The notes beneath the pieces are model-generated. The model ran no database searches. It was not told where the DNA came from and saw only the letters and a list, made by a program, of their open reading frames with translations. DNA of 59,217 bases from Acephala macrosclerotiorum. Its lineage: Eukaryota; Ascomycota; Leotiomycetes; Helotiales; Mollisiaceae. The DNA lies in assembly GCA_014904845.1 (NCBI GenBank), contig MU119513.1:1-59217 (forward strand), read 5' to 3'. Shown here piece by piece: positions 1 to 10,212 of this stretch (the stretch's first letter is position 1; each line of letters begins with the position of its first letter). A program made the position numbers and the translations under genes.

Positions 1-851
1 GGGGGGGTGGAGAATTTTGAGTGGTGGTACCTTGATTTGAGACATTTGATGGCAGGCGTGACAAAGGCTTGGTTCATCCATTTGAGATGGGCACAACGAA
101 CACAAAGGATGAACTGGCGCTGTATTTGAGCGACAAGAACCAGACTGAGGATGAAAGACCTCGATCTTTTGGATTGAAATCAAATCTGTTGAAAGAAACA
201 GCTCTCGATGCTCTGATCCTCTTGACCGCATCATCCTAGCCGTGCTGGATCTAAGCTCCCGAGATGTGGCTTGGCATCCAACTTCCCTGGCTTACCCTGT
301 ATGAAGAGGCGATTGGAGTAGAGGGTTATACTGTATACAGCCTAGAGTGTGCTTGGCGTGTAGGCCATAGCTCTCAATTTTCCCCTTCCAAGCAGGTTCG
401 TCAGCAGCAAAGATCATGACCTGCATCTGGCAGCTTGCTGGCCTTGAATTTTGGCACCAACGCGGCCTCTACGGCATTGCTGTGACCTGAATCTTGTGCT
501 GTCTAGGCCTAATGTAGAGTAGAATGGCGGTACTAAGTACAATTTGGATTTGATGATCTGTGACACAAGCAGAGTGACTGACGCTAACCCAATCAACAGC
601 GAGAGCTGTCTTAGTCCCAGCCAAGTTGGGTGAATTGGAAAGTTGGGAAAGCATCGTCACTTTGGGCTGGTCAAAAAGCAAGCGCTGCCCGCCTGTGATT
701 TAAGCTTGTTCGCCTCCCTCCAAGCTACTTCATCGTTGTCCTCCCATCAACTTCCCACCGCAACTCTACAACTCCGCATCAACACCTTCGTCTCCATTCC
801 CAAACTCTCCAAGCAGCTCCCACAAAAATCTATCCGACTCAATTCGTCAAG
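1..851 (+). other. upstream region and leader of the CFEM gene
   Basis: No coding region is supported here. The stretch from about 705 to 851 is rich in C, T and A on the + strand, as in many filamentous-fungus 5' leaders, and runs straight into the ATG at 852, so I read it as promoter plus 5' UTR. Nothing recognisable is seen in 1-640; the window opens inside intergenic sequence. Confidence 0.4.
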
Positions 852-2185
852 ATGAAGTCTGCAACCATCCTCGTCGTTGGCGCTTTCGCCGTCTCCGGTC
901 TTGCTCAGAGCATCTCCGATCTCCCATCCTGCGCCGTAAGTACACCTCTTAGCATCCTGCGAGCTCTCTAAAGACTTTAATCGTCTTCGAGGATTCTCCT
1001 CTCCATCAAGACACGTCTGCGGGAGCCCAATGGCTCTGCGGCCTCGATCCTCGCGTTTGTTCTCTGCTAATATGGTGTCAACAGCAAACCTGCATCAACA
1101 ACATGCTCGGCTTGGCACCATCTCTTGGATGCTCTGCCACCGATGCTGCTTGTCTCTGCAAGAACCCGAACTTCGGCTATGGCATTCGTGACTGCTCCAA
1201 CGCAGCCTGCCAGGGTACCCCGGGTGCTGCTGCCTCTGCTATTGCCTACGGCAACTCGTTCTGTGCTGGTATGTTCGGATCGGTTTGGGGGTTGGAATGA
1301 AGGCTGACATGATAGCAGCATACACCTCTAGTGGCGCATCCGCTACTGGAACTGGAACTGGAGCTACTGGAACCGGAGCTACTGGTACAGGTGCCAGTAA
1401 GTTTACCCTTTGTTCAGGCAAGATCGTAGCTAACATTCTCCAGCTGGTGTCACTACATCTACCGGCTTGACCACCATCACCTCTGCTACTGGTACCACCA
1501 CTTCGACTGCAGGTGTAAGGAATATAGTTCGTTGATTTGGGGAATATGGGCTGATAAAACAATAGGCTGGTGCAGGTGGATCTTCTTCTGCCATCACAAC
1601 CTCTGCTATCGTCTCCGAGATCACCTCAGGTGGTTCTACCATCCCAACCACTGTTGGCTCGACCACAATCTTTGGTGTAAGGATTATTTGTGCCTGGTAT
1701 TGGACATTGGCTGATTGATATAGGCTGGCGGTGTTGGTGCTTCGGGTTCTCCTTCGGGTTCTTCTTCAGGAGCTTCCTCCTCAGCTGTCACCACCTCTGC
1801 GATCGTGTCCGTTGAGACATCTGGCTCCTCTACTTTCACCACCACTGTCGGCTCGACCACAATCTTTGGTGTTGGTGGAGTCGCTGGCAGTGCTTCGTCT
1901 GGTGCTTCATCTGCAGCTTCGGGTGCATCCTCGAGCGCCTCCTCTGCAGCCTCTGTAGCATCCTCGAAAGCTTCGTCGGTTGCTTCTAGTGCTTCGAGCG
2001 CTGCATCTTCCGTAAGTCTTGGTCCTTCGACATGAATCCAATTCTAACCTTACCAGCTCTCCACGCACGCATCATCCGCCCTGGCTAGCGCTACTTCGAC
2101 CTCATCCTCCACTGGAGGTGCAGCTCACCCCACTGTCTTCGCTGGCATGGCAGCTGCTGCCGGTCTTGCTGCGTTCATCCTGTAA
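852..2185 (+). CDS. GPI-anchored CFEM-domain cell-surface protein
   Basis: Predicted secreted cell-wall or membrane protein of about 314 aa; CFEM proteins are known in haem or iron acquisition and in host interaction. Seven exons: 852-935, 1085-1268, 1319-1396, 1444-1514, 1566-1676, 1724-2011, 2057-2185; all junctions keep frame. Residues 1-19 are a signal peptide. Residues 27-88 hold the eight CFEM cysteines (27, 31, 44, 51, 53, 65, 70, 88) with Asp48 at the usual haem/iron-binding place in the DAACLC context. The rest is a Ser/Thr/Ala/Gly-rich stalk with TGTGATG repeats and two copies of a module ending GSTTIFG, then a Gly/Ala omega-like site and a hydrophobic tail ending FIL, typical of GPI anchoring. 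Which CFEM function applies cannot be told. The domain call is firm; the number of stalk exons is less certain. Confidence 0.88.
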
Positions 2186-4670
2186 ATAGTCTTCCAACAG
2201 TCCCTGCGCAAAGATTCTCGACCGAGCAACTCGTTTCCTAATCGCATACTACACATGGATGGATGGGAAAATAATGGACGGAGGAAATAATTCGGTGGTA
2301 ATAATATGGTTCTCTGGGTGGTAACTTGCGGATACCCTGGCTTTTCGATTCTTTGCTCATATTTGCCCTTGTTGGGGTCAACCTTTTTTCAACTTGCGAC
2401 TTTTTATTTCCGGATTATGAAACGACGTTCATGCATGAAAGAGCTGAAGATCTTTGCATCTTCGTGGGATTTGGGAGGTAATGAAAATAATGCATATTGT
2501 GTCTGGGACTGGCCAGATGACTCTGATGGATCATGGAATGGGAAAATGAGATATGCCTTCTTGTTCTTGCAGTTGGGTCTGATGTTTGCCGTTGTCTGTT
2601 TCGAATTCTTCGGATCCGGACTGGTTGTTGATGACTTGACGATAGCACGAGAGCGATCTGAATGGAAAATGTCACAATAATGTTTGTCTTCCTTGTGATG
2701 AATGTGTGTGAGAGTGATGGAGTGTCGTTGAGTTTGGGTTTTGATTTGGGAATGTGCACCGCCACCATTGGAACTCGGCTTTGGGGCGGGTTAGTTTTGG
2801 TAAGGGATGAGAGTAGTTTCTCTGTCGCTGTGTTTCAACCTTCTCTTCAATCAATCGAACTCGATTCTAATTAACGTTTGCGGAGAAGTTGAGTAACTTT
2901 CCCTTCTTCAAGTCATTCTCGCTCTCCTCGGTTTGCAAGTCATGATTGAGTTGACAGACCGCGTGAATTTTCTCTTACCCCTAGATTCCGAAGGTGCATC
3001 GCATCCTCACTTCAGCGTGTGGGCGCTGAAGTTTCAGCACAAGCATCCCTGAATCCCAGGCTTTGGTCGCTAGAATCCTGCGTAGCAGTCTATCCCGCAC
3101 TCGTATTGTATCTCGTCATTCTCATCTTTTAGCTGACATTTTTCCTCGCCTTGGAGTTGAGAACTTAATTGATTTCTATTCGGTTTCTGTTTTATCTTCG
3201 GCAGTAACGTTATTTTGAGAAAATAAACATGGAAAAAGGTTTCCTTGTTGGCGGGTGGTTTGTTGATGCTCGAGTGCTAGAGATAGTTATCGCCGTAGTT
3301 TTGAGGAGTTGGTTGGCGAAATTCTGTGTGGTGTTTAGTGATTAGGTTGAGTTGTGGGGAGTTTTGATGAATGGTTTGGAGGTGAAGGATTGTGTTTGTG
3401 TTTGTGTGTTGGTTTTTGGCTTTGGTTTTGATTTGTTGATTTTGGAGCTTTTCTCGAGTTTTTTTGTTGCCTTGTAGGCTAGGTTGGGCACGGGGGTCTC
3501 CTGATTGATATAGTGGGTTTGGAAGGGTTGGGGAAGTATGGGTTCTTGGTGTTTGTCGTGGTGATGTGGTTGAGCGCGTTAAAGAATGAGGGGAGAGGTA
3601 GGTGGTGTTAGTATGAATCGCAATCGCTGAAGGAGGTTTAGAGGTAGAAGCGATCGATCATCTTGTGGGCGAATTCTTTGTGGGATGAAGATTTCTTGTC
3701 TCGAGATTTTGGGGCGTTATTGTGTTTATTCCACCTGCGGTCCTGGGTTGAATGTTAGATGTAGGAGGAGTTTCCTTGTATTGTAGTGATCGGAATTTTG
3801 GTAAGTGCGCGCAGCGGGGCATTTTTGCAGGGGCCTTGAAGAAGTTCTCCTCTCCCGGTGTTCCCACCTTTTTGGGTCGTGAGCACTTGTTCGAGATTTC
3901 GCTTTGCTTTGGGTGTGGGGTATCTCGTGCTCGGATGAAATTTAGCGAGTCACTGATTGTTAACTTGTGGAAGGTTTGAAGGAGGCATGGATTACTTAGT
4001 CGAGTTCTGGAGCTGGCTGTTAATCTGTGATATTGTTGCTGTGTGTTTGAAGGTGCTTTTGTTGCTTTTGAATTATGATTTAAGCTGTTGTTGCTGGCTG
4101 ATGAGAAGTTGAGTACTGAGGCGGGGTAGAGTAAAAATAACCCCGCACTGGTATCGTACATAGATGGCGTTGGCTAGTATTCTCGGAGTGAATATTCCCA
4201 AAAACGTTCGCCCATGGTCGTGATTGAGATTGAAGTGCATTGCGGCATGAAGTATGCACCTGTTCTATGCCACACATTTACAATCGATTCTACGAGAAGA
4301 GAAGAGGCTGCAGGAAGGAAGTTCTCGGAAAGTCTCCAATGGAGCTCCAGTGGCTGAGCTGCTACAGCTGCGTGCATGCTCAGAGCCTCGCATCCATTGA
4401 TTTCATGTCGTACAAACACTGATTGGTGGCCCTCTTTCATGGAAAAGACAACATGAGAGAGGCATATTTCTCACGGCCTCAGAGTCTTACAATATCGAAA
4501 TCTTCATCTGCAGCTCCCTTTGATATACTTCCATCTATTGTAGCTCTAGAACCTTGTCGCAACCGAATCCCCTTCCAATTAAGCCTTATTTCGGAAGTTT
4601 GAGCCTGGCTGTGTCTGTTCGCCGTGTTCGAGCCTCGAGGAAACGGCACGTAGCAGCAACGTCCTGCACC
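2186..4670. other. long intergenic region with strand-biased composition
   Basis: About 2.5 kb without a supported gene. The first few hundred bases are 3' UTR of the CFEM gene. From about 3300 to 4160 the + strand is strikingly rich in G and T, so the - strand is C/A-rich, the look of a fungal 5' leader. Open frames here (2306-2680 on +, 3658-4161 on -) have no recognisable domain or splice pattern. A long untranslated transcript on the - strand is possible. 4500-4670 is promoter and leader of the NACHT gene. Confidence 0.35.
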
Positions 4671-7600
4671 ATGGATCCCTTCACTGCCATCGGCCTGGTA
4701 GGTAACATTATCACATTCGTCGACTTTGCGTTCGAAATCGTCGGTACTGCTAAGGCTATCTATGACTCAACTACCGGGAACACATCGGACAATGCGGCTC
4801 TAGAGCAACGAAACGAGAAGGTTGCTAGATTGGCGAATGATTTACGATGCTCGAAACCGGTGTCCGCCATGACGAAGGATGAACGTCAATTGAACGATCT
4901 GGCCATGGAATGTGTCAAGCTGTCAGAAGACCTCCAGAAATTGCTCAATGAGTTCAAGACGAGGAAACCAGGTTCGAAAAGGGCTGCTTTTGGGCCGTGG
5001 TGCGAAACATACGAAAGAAGAAGGAGAAGAGTGAGCTGGAAGTGAAGCTTGAGAGATGTCGGGAAACATTACATCTTCAGCTCACAAGCACGACGCGGTA
5101 TGCTTAAGTTTTCCACGCATAGAGCGAGTGAGCTAACAATGCGTTGTAGCTCAGAGACGCTCCGACAGCTTGAGCGAGTGTTAAAGTCGGGAGAACTTCA
5201 GAAGAATGAGTTGGTCTCTCTTCAATACAATGTCGATACACTCCGCTCTGCCCTCGACGCGAAACATCTTGATACAGTGGATCTTGACGCAATCCGTTCC
5301 ATCTTCAATCGGTCTGATCAAGCTCTGGCGAAAGTGTACTCAAACCTCATTCTTGATGGTCTGAGATATGAGAAGATGAATGATAGATTTGGGGACGTCA
5401 TGGACGCTCATTGCAAAACATTCGATTGGATTATGGGCCCGACGAATGCTGATTCTGAGGAGTATGGTTTTGATACTGAGGGGGAGGACTCAGTTGATGA
5501 CGACCACAGTAACAAAGCCAACGAACATGAGGACCGGCTTGAGAATGAACGCGAAGACGGAAGAGATTTTGCTAGTGCAGCCGAGAACCTCAATGATGAT
5601 GAAACAGAAAACGAAGGCGAGTCTGAAGTGGGAATAGGCTCTGAAGAAGCAGAATGTGACAGGGATGAGAAGCTGCGGGAGGTCGCTAGAGACGCCTTTC
5701 TCAATTGGCTGGAACATGGCAATGAAATATTCCACGTGTCTGGGAAGCCTGGTGCGGGGAAATCAACACTGATGAAGTATCTCTGCGAACATGATCGAAC
5801 GAAGGAGTTGCTGGAAAAGTGGTCAGGAAACAAGCTACTCGTTTTTGCCAAGTTCTTCTTCTGGAGGCCAGGAAGCGAATACCAAAAGTCGCTCAAGGGC
5901 CTTCGTCGAAGTCTTCTGCATTGTATCCTCGATCAGTGTCCGGAGCTCATTCCAAAAATCTTTCCCACTCAGTGGGAAAATGCGAAATACCATAGCACTA
6001 TACGCTTCGACGAGGACGAGGTCAAGAGAGCACTCGATCGGATTGTGAAGCAGGATGATGTGTACGATCAACGGAATTTTGTCTTCTTTATTGATGGACT
6101 TGACGAATTTGAAGGAGATCACGCCGAGATTGTCCGTTTACTCATCAGTTGGGTGTCGACAAGAAGCGATATTAAGATTTGTTTATCGAGTAGAGAGTAC
6201 TTGATATTTCAAGAAAGATTTGCCAAATATCCGAAGATGAAGCTTCATGAGCTTACACGAGATGACATTTCGATATACGTTCGAGACACCCTCGTGGCTA
6301 ATGAAGACTTCGGTTCGCTACAGATAGCCGACTCAAGGATCGCAGATCTACGAGAAATAATCGTGTACAAGTCTGAAGGTGTTTTCTTGTGGGTTTCGCT
6401 TGCCGTCAGAACTCTCGAGCAGGGACTACTTGCCCAAGATCATTTCGAAGATCTGGGGGTGAAGGTCGATGCTCTCCCAAGCGAGCTGAACGATCTTTTC
6501 CAATTCCTATTTGAGTCGATAAAGCGCGGCCATCAAAAAGACCGCAGGACTGCAATGCATACGCTCGCAATTGTGGCGGAATACCAGCGCCTGCAACCAA
6601 ATCCGGTGGAGCTAATTCACTACATCTTCTTCGAAGACTTCGAACGAGACTCGAACTTTGCCATAAAACTACCTATCTACGATATGGACGAGCATGTCAT
6701 CCGAGAGAGGTTGAAGAGATCCAGGAAAAGAGTATATGAGCACTGCAAAGGATTTCTCGAGGTCGTGGACGGTGGTGACCACGATGAAGAGGCCCATTTC
6801 CGTGGACAATACGTCAGATTCATCCATCGTTCAGTTACCGAGTTCCTTCAAGAAAAGACTATTCGCCAAGCTATGGCGCCTGATGTGGATGGCTTCGACT
6901 TTGTTAGCTTCCGCTCTCAAAGTTTGGTGGCGGAGCTAAAGGTACTAGAACTAGGCGAGGCATACTTTACCCAAGATTACAGAGGCCCTTCGTCCCGATT
7001 TGTATTTGACCTAGAGAGATATGTTATGCACGACTGCGATCTAGCTGGTGGCGGTTCTCGATTGTGTGATATCCTTATTCAACTGATCAACATGGTTAAC
7101 AAAAGAGTAGAGGAAGACAAAACGGCGTCTTGGGTAATATATCGTCGATCTAGCCTCCAGATCCGGAACTCTGACAGGATTAACTACGAGATGAATAGTA
7201 TTGTTCGCCACCCCTCGATGCAGGTTCGATTTTGTGCCATGAAGTACGGAGTATATCAATTCCTTTCCACGGATATTGCTACAGGACTGAAGCTATGCCC
7301 CGATCAGGAGCTCGACGAAATCTTCGGCGTTGCACTTTTCTCTTCAAACGGGCTCCCCCTCGGTGTAGGTAGAATTCCAGCGAGCCGTCTAGTGAAAGTC
7401 ATCGTATACGGCTTTGAGAATGGTGTATCGGTCAATTCCTCTGGCGGTTTTAAAGGGAGCACCTCCTGCTGGCGCACTGTACTCTTTTATTCGGTGCTCG
7501 GGTTGCAGTTGTACTCTAAGAACAGAGCCAACACCGAATATGAGCCATTGCTAAGAGCTTTTCTGCTCTACGGCGCAGAATCTCAACTCTGGCTTAAGTT

Positions 7601-8144
7601 TGGCCCCCGCTATTGTGGCAACAAGTCTTCCATTGAAATAGTACGTGTGATTCTGCAATTTGGGAACAACCAGGAGGAGCCACTTGACCCATTTTATGTA
7701 CTGGATCACCCGTTCTCGCGCTCGAAAGGCGCAATCGATCTTGCTGAAACTAGGGGTGGCTTGCTCTCTTTCGAAGACATTGTGGGATACTGGTTCCCTC
7801 AGCGTGGTAAAGTATTAAAGGAGCTTATTCACAGGAACATCGCCCGAGGAGGGGTGCCGGATCAAGAAGAATTGAACGAATTGAAAGCGATGCCTGGTTG
7901 GGATCTGGATATATGGCAAGGGATTACTAGTGAAAAGGACAGACCTTTGTTTCAGGAGCACATCGATGAATCGCAGCTGGAGAAGAATGGGTTCTCTGTC
8001 TTAGAGACACCGAATCCGGTTTATGGTCGGAAAGATAGACACCCGAAAGACAAGCCGCTAATTGAGCTTTTTGAAGAGGCTTTGCGACTGAAGAACGAAG
8101 CACCTGAAAATGGTCCGGACTTTTACCATGGATATATATGGTAA
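4671..8144 (+). CDS. NACHT-domain STAND NTPase with an apparent N-terminal frameshift
   Basis: Family members are signal-transducing P-loop NTPases, some acting in heterokaryon incompatibility or innate immunity; the role of this one is unknown. The ATG at 4671 opens with MDPFTAIGLVGNIITFVDF, the usual start of fungal NACHT proteins with a helical N-terminal domain. Reading frame passes from that of 4671 to a second frame at about 4985-4994, through a coiled-coil-like segment (RKKKEKSELEVKLERCRE), then across an intron (5098-5149, branch GCTAAC) into the long frame ending 8144. The total is one base short of a whole frame: about 1140 aa if corrected. Walker A GKPGAGKST is near residue 341, Walker B FFIDGLDEF near 458, a sensor-like CLSSRE follows, and a DUF7791-like region (VRFIHRSVTEFL near 698) lies after the NTPase. 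Residues about 245-315 are a very acidic insert. No WD40, ankyrin or TPR repeats are seen. It may be a pseudogene or carry an assembly error. Confidence 0.82.
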
Positions 8145-8739
8145 AACATCTTGATTCGATAGAAACTAGTGTCTTCTAGCACTGGCAGGGTTCGGCCAAT
8201 TTACATATTCCCAACCAAGGCTTTCGGTGCAGTTATGCTCTAGGTGCAACAATCATTGAACATATGTCTCGAGGAAGCGTGCGTCTGCACATGTACCTCG
8301 TCTCTGTATCTTTTGACCCAGATATTGCGCTCAGTCAGGAAGCGGCACAAGCAAAGACAAACGTAGCTTGAGTACGGAAATCAAGAACCTGATACGACTG
8401 AAGACGACGAACTCCGTACAATCTCTCAAATCCCTGCTACCCCAACAATAACCTAGAATGTCAATTCATGAATTTGCAAAACACTGGAAAAGACAAAAGA
8501 TCTCGGCCTAGATGCAGCGATGAGAGACTTGGAAATTTTAACAGACATCTTCAATGCCTAAGATGTACACCCTCAACGTGAGGCACATTCATTCGCTTCA
8601 GAAAATTGGTCTCAGGACCTGATCATACAATATTGATTCTTGAATTGGCCTTCCTGTTGCTGCTCTTCTAATGCCTCGATTTGATCTGGGGCTAGAGTAA
8701 TGCAGTACGTCTGCTTCGAACGTTCAGGATTCTATCTCT
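8145..8739. other. convergent intergenic region
   Basis: Sequence between the 3' ends of the NACHT gene (+) and the COX18-type gene (-). I see no gene, repeat or RNA in it; it probably holds both 3' UTRs. Confidence 0.5.
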
Positions 8740-9906
8740 TCACCTGCCTTCTTTCCCAGCAACAACCGGCCTGCCCAGACCTGTTCTCCACGGCCTCCTC
8801 GGCACACAAGCTTTCGGTGGTGGTCGAATCGGCATAACCCTCTCCAGTATCGTTGCCTGCAGAAGAGCCAAACTGCTGCTGCTAATCCAATACACCAGCA
8901 ACGCACTCGGAACATGCAGCATAATCGGCCCAATCAACAACCCCACAAACCCAATTCCTCTTTTCATCCTCATATGCCAAGTGGGTAACGCCAAGTCCTG
9001 TCCTTTCGTTCCACCAAAGACATTCCACAATATAGTCCCAGAAAGCACAAACGGGAGTATAAGCTGCGGATCCGCGACCAACAGGTCAGGAAACCAAAGC
9101 ATGCCTTCCGTCGCAAGACTCGTCTCAACCGGTATCCTCAAAACCTCTCCCATGGTGGAAGCTAAATCGTCGGCTCTCTCACCTTCCTCCACAACCGCTT
9201 CTGCAGACGAAGTAAACATGCCCAAGATTCCTTCTCTCGAACCCGTCATCTTCCTTATCGCTTCCATCACCGACAAAAAAATCGGCATCTGCAAAAGCCC
9301 AAGCCAATTCTTCCACATCCCACATCCCCACCTGCCATACACTTCTGACCTCTTTTTCCTCAACTTCCCAAGAAATACTTTTTCAACAACACCAGGCCCT
9401 AAATGTCCATACTCTGCCATGGTTTCTTTCCGCAGAACGTGAGACCATGATTGTATCAATGGCTGGAGTTGAACTTGCTTTTGAGCTGCGCGTCGTTGGT
9501 AGATGGCGATTGGGAGGACGAAGGTTGTTCGGAGGAGGAGGGCGAAGAGGGGGAGGGAGAGAGCCCAGGGGAGCCCGGAGAGTGAGTGAACGGCCTGGAG
9601 GGCGGAGTGGGAGGTTGTTATTGCTTCAGCGAGGAATTGGGGCTTGGGGGAGGCGTGGAAGGATCGATTGGTCTGCTGTCGGAAGAGGGGAGGGTTTCGG
9701 ATTCTAGTAGATGGTCTGGTATTTGATGTTCGTGTATGTAGGCATTGGTGTGAATGATTGGATGTAACTTTGGCTGCCACCACCCTCCCCTGTCTTCCTT
9801 GTCCCGAAGAAGCACAAAACGATCGAGAAGAGGTTTTGGTACGGTTTGAAAAAGCTTGAATTGGAAGCGTGAAGGTGGATCTGGAGTAGAGACGAGGAAC
9901 GGCCAT
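8740..9906 (-). CDS. COX18: mitochondrial inner-membrane insertase, COX18/OXA1 family
   Basis: Predicted insertase of the YidC/Oxa1/Alb3 family, Cox18 branch, which exports the C-terminal domain of Cox2 across the inner membrane during cytochrome c oxidase assembly. One uninterrupted frame of 388 aa. Residues 1-90 are rich in Arg, Ser and Thr with almost no acidic residues, as expected for a mitochondrial presequence. The first membrane segment (GLPWALSLPLFALLLRTTFV, 111-130) is followed by LPIAIYQRR, the family signature; further hydrophobic segments lie near 205-225, 290-310 and 325-362 (GPIMLHVPSALLVYWISSS). Unlike Oxa1 it lacks a long basic C-terminal coiled coil, favouring Cox18. It is divergent from ALG11 across 306 bp. 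Oxa1 itself is the alternative but is less likely. Confidence 0.85.
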   Translation of the reverse strand: MAVPRLYSRSTFTLPIQAFSNRTKTSSRSFCASSGQGRQGRVVAAKVTSNHSHQCLHTRTSNTRPSTRIRNPPLFRQQTNRSFHASPKPQFLAEAITTSHSALQAVHSLSGLPWALSLPLFALLLRTTFVLPIAIYQRRAAQKQVQLQPLIQSWSHVLRKETMAEYGHLGPGVVEKVFLGKLRKKRSEVYGRWGCGMWKNWLGLLQMPIFLSVMEAIRKMTGSREGILGMFTSSAEAVVEEGERADDLASTMGEVLRIPVETSLATEGMLWFPDLLVADPQLILPFVLSGTILWNVFGGTKGQDLALPTWHMRMKRGIGFVGLLIGPIMLHVPSALLVYWISSSSLALLQATILERVMPIRPPPKACVPRRPWRTGLGRPVVAGKEGR

Positions 9907-10212
9907 ACTGTTTGATTGTTCTTAACTGGGTTTCTAACGGATCTCGTGTTATTTCACAGTTCAAGGTGACAGCATGGGCAGCAATTGTCGAAACCACCAT
10001 TCAGAGGGCCCATTTGGGCTCATGGTGAAGCTTCTCTTTGCATGAGGCGGTTATTCTCCTATCTTTGCGATAAAGCTCCACAGACATCGGCGTCGGCACA
10101 AGCGGCCGCACCTAGAGTGAACCAATCCAGATTCCTTGGCCTTTCGCAGCCTCGCCTTGATTTCATCCCTCTCTTCACCAACATCTACGCCATCACTGAC
10201 ATCTAACATAAG
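9907..10212. promoter_or_regulatory. bidirectional promoter between COX18 and ALG11
   Basis: The 306 bp between the two divergent start codons must hold both promoters and leaders. The part next to ALG11 (about 10130-10200) is pyrimidine-rich on the + strand, like a 5' UTR. No clear TATA box or known operator was recognised. Confidence 0.5.

Noticed and set aside
2306..2680. 124-codon frame on the + strand after the CFEM gene
   Set aside because: No domain, signal peptide or family resemblance, and it lies in the probable 3' UTR.
3658..4161. 167-codon frame on the - strand
   Set aside because: Composition follows the C/A-rich strand bias; no recognisable domain or splice partners.
4922..4971. 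Possible intron that would fix the NACHT frame
   Set aside because: GTCAGA is a poor donor, no clear branch site, and it would delete helix residues that fit the family.
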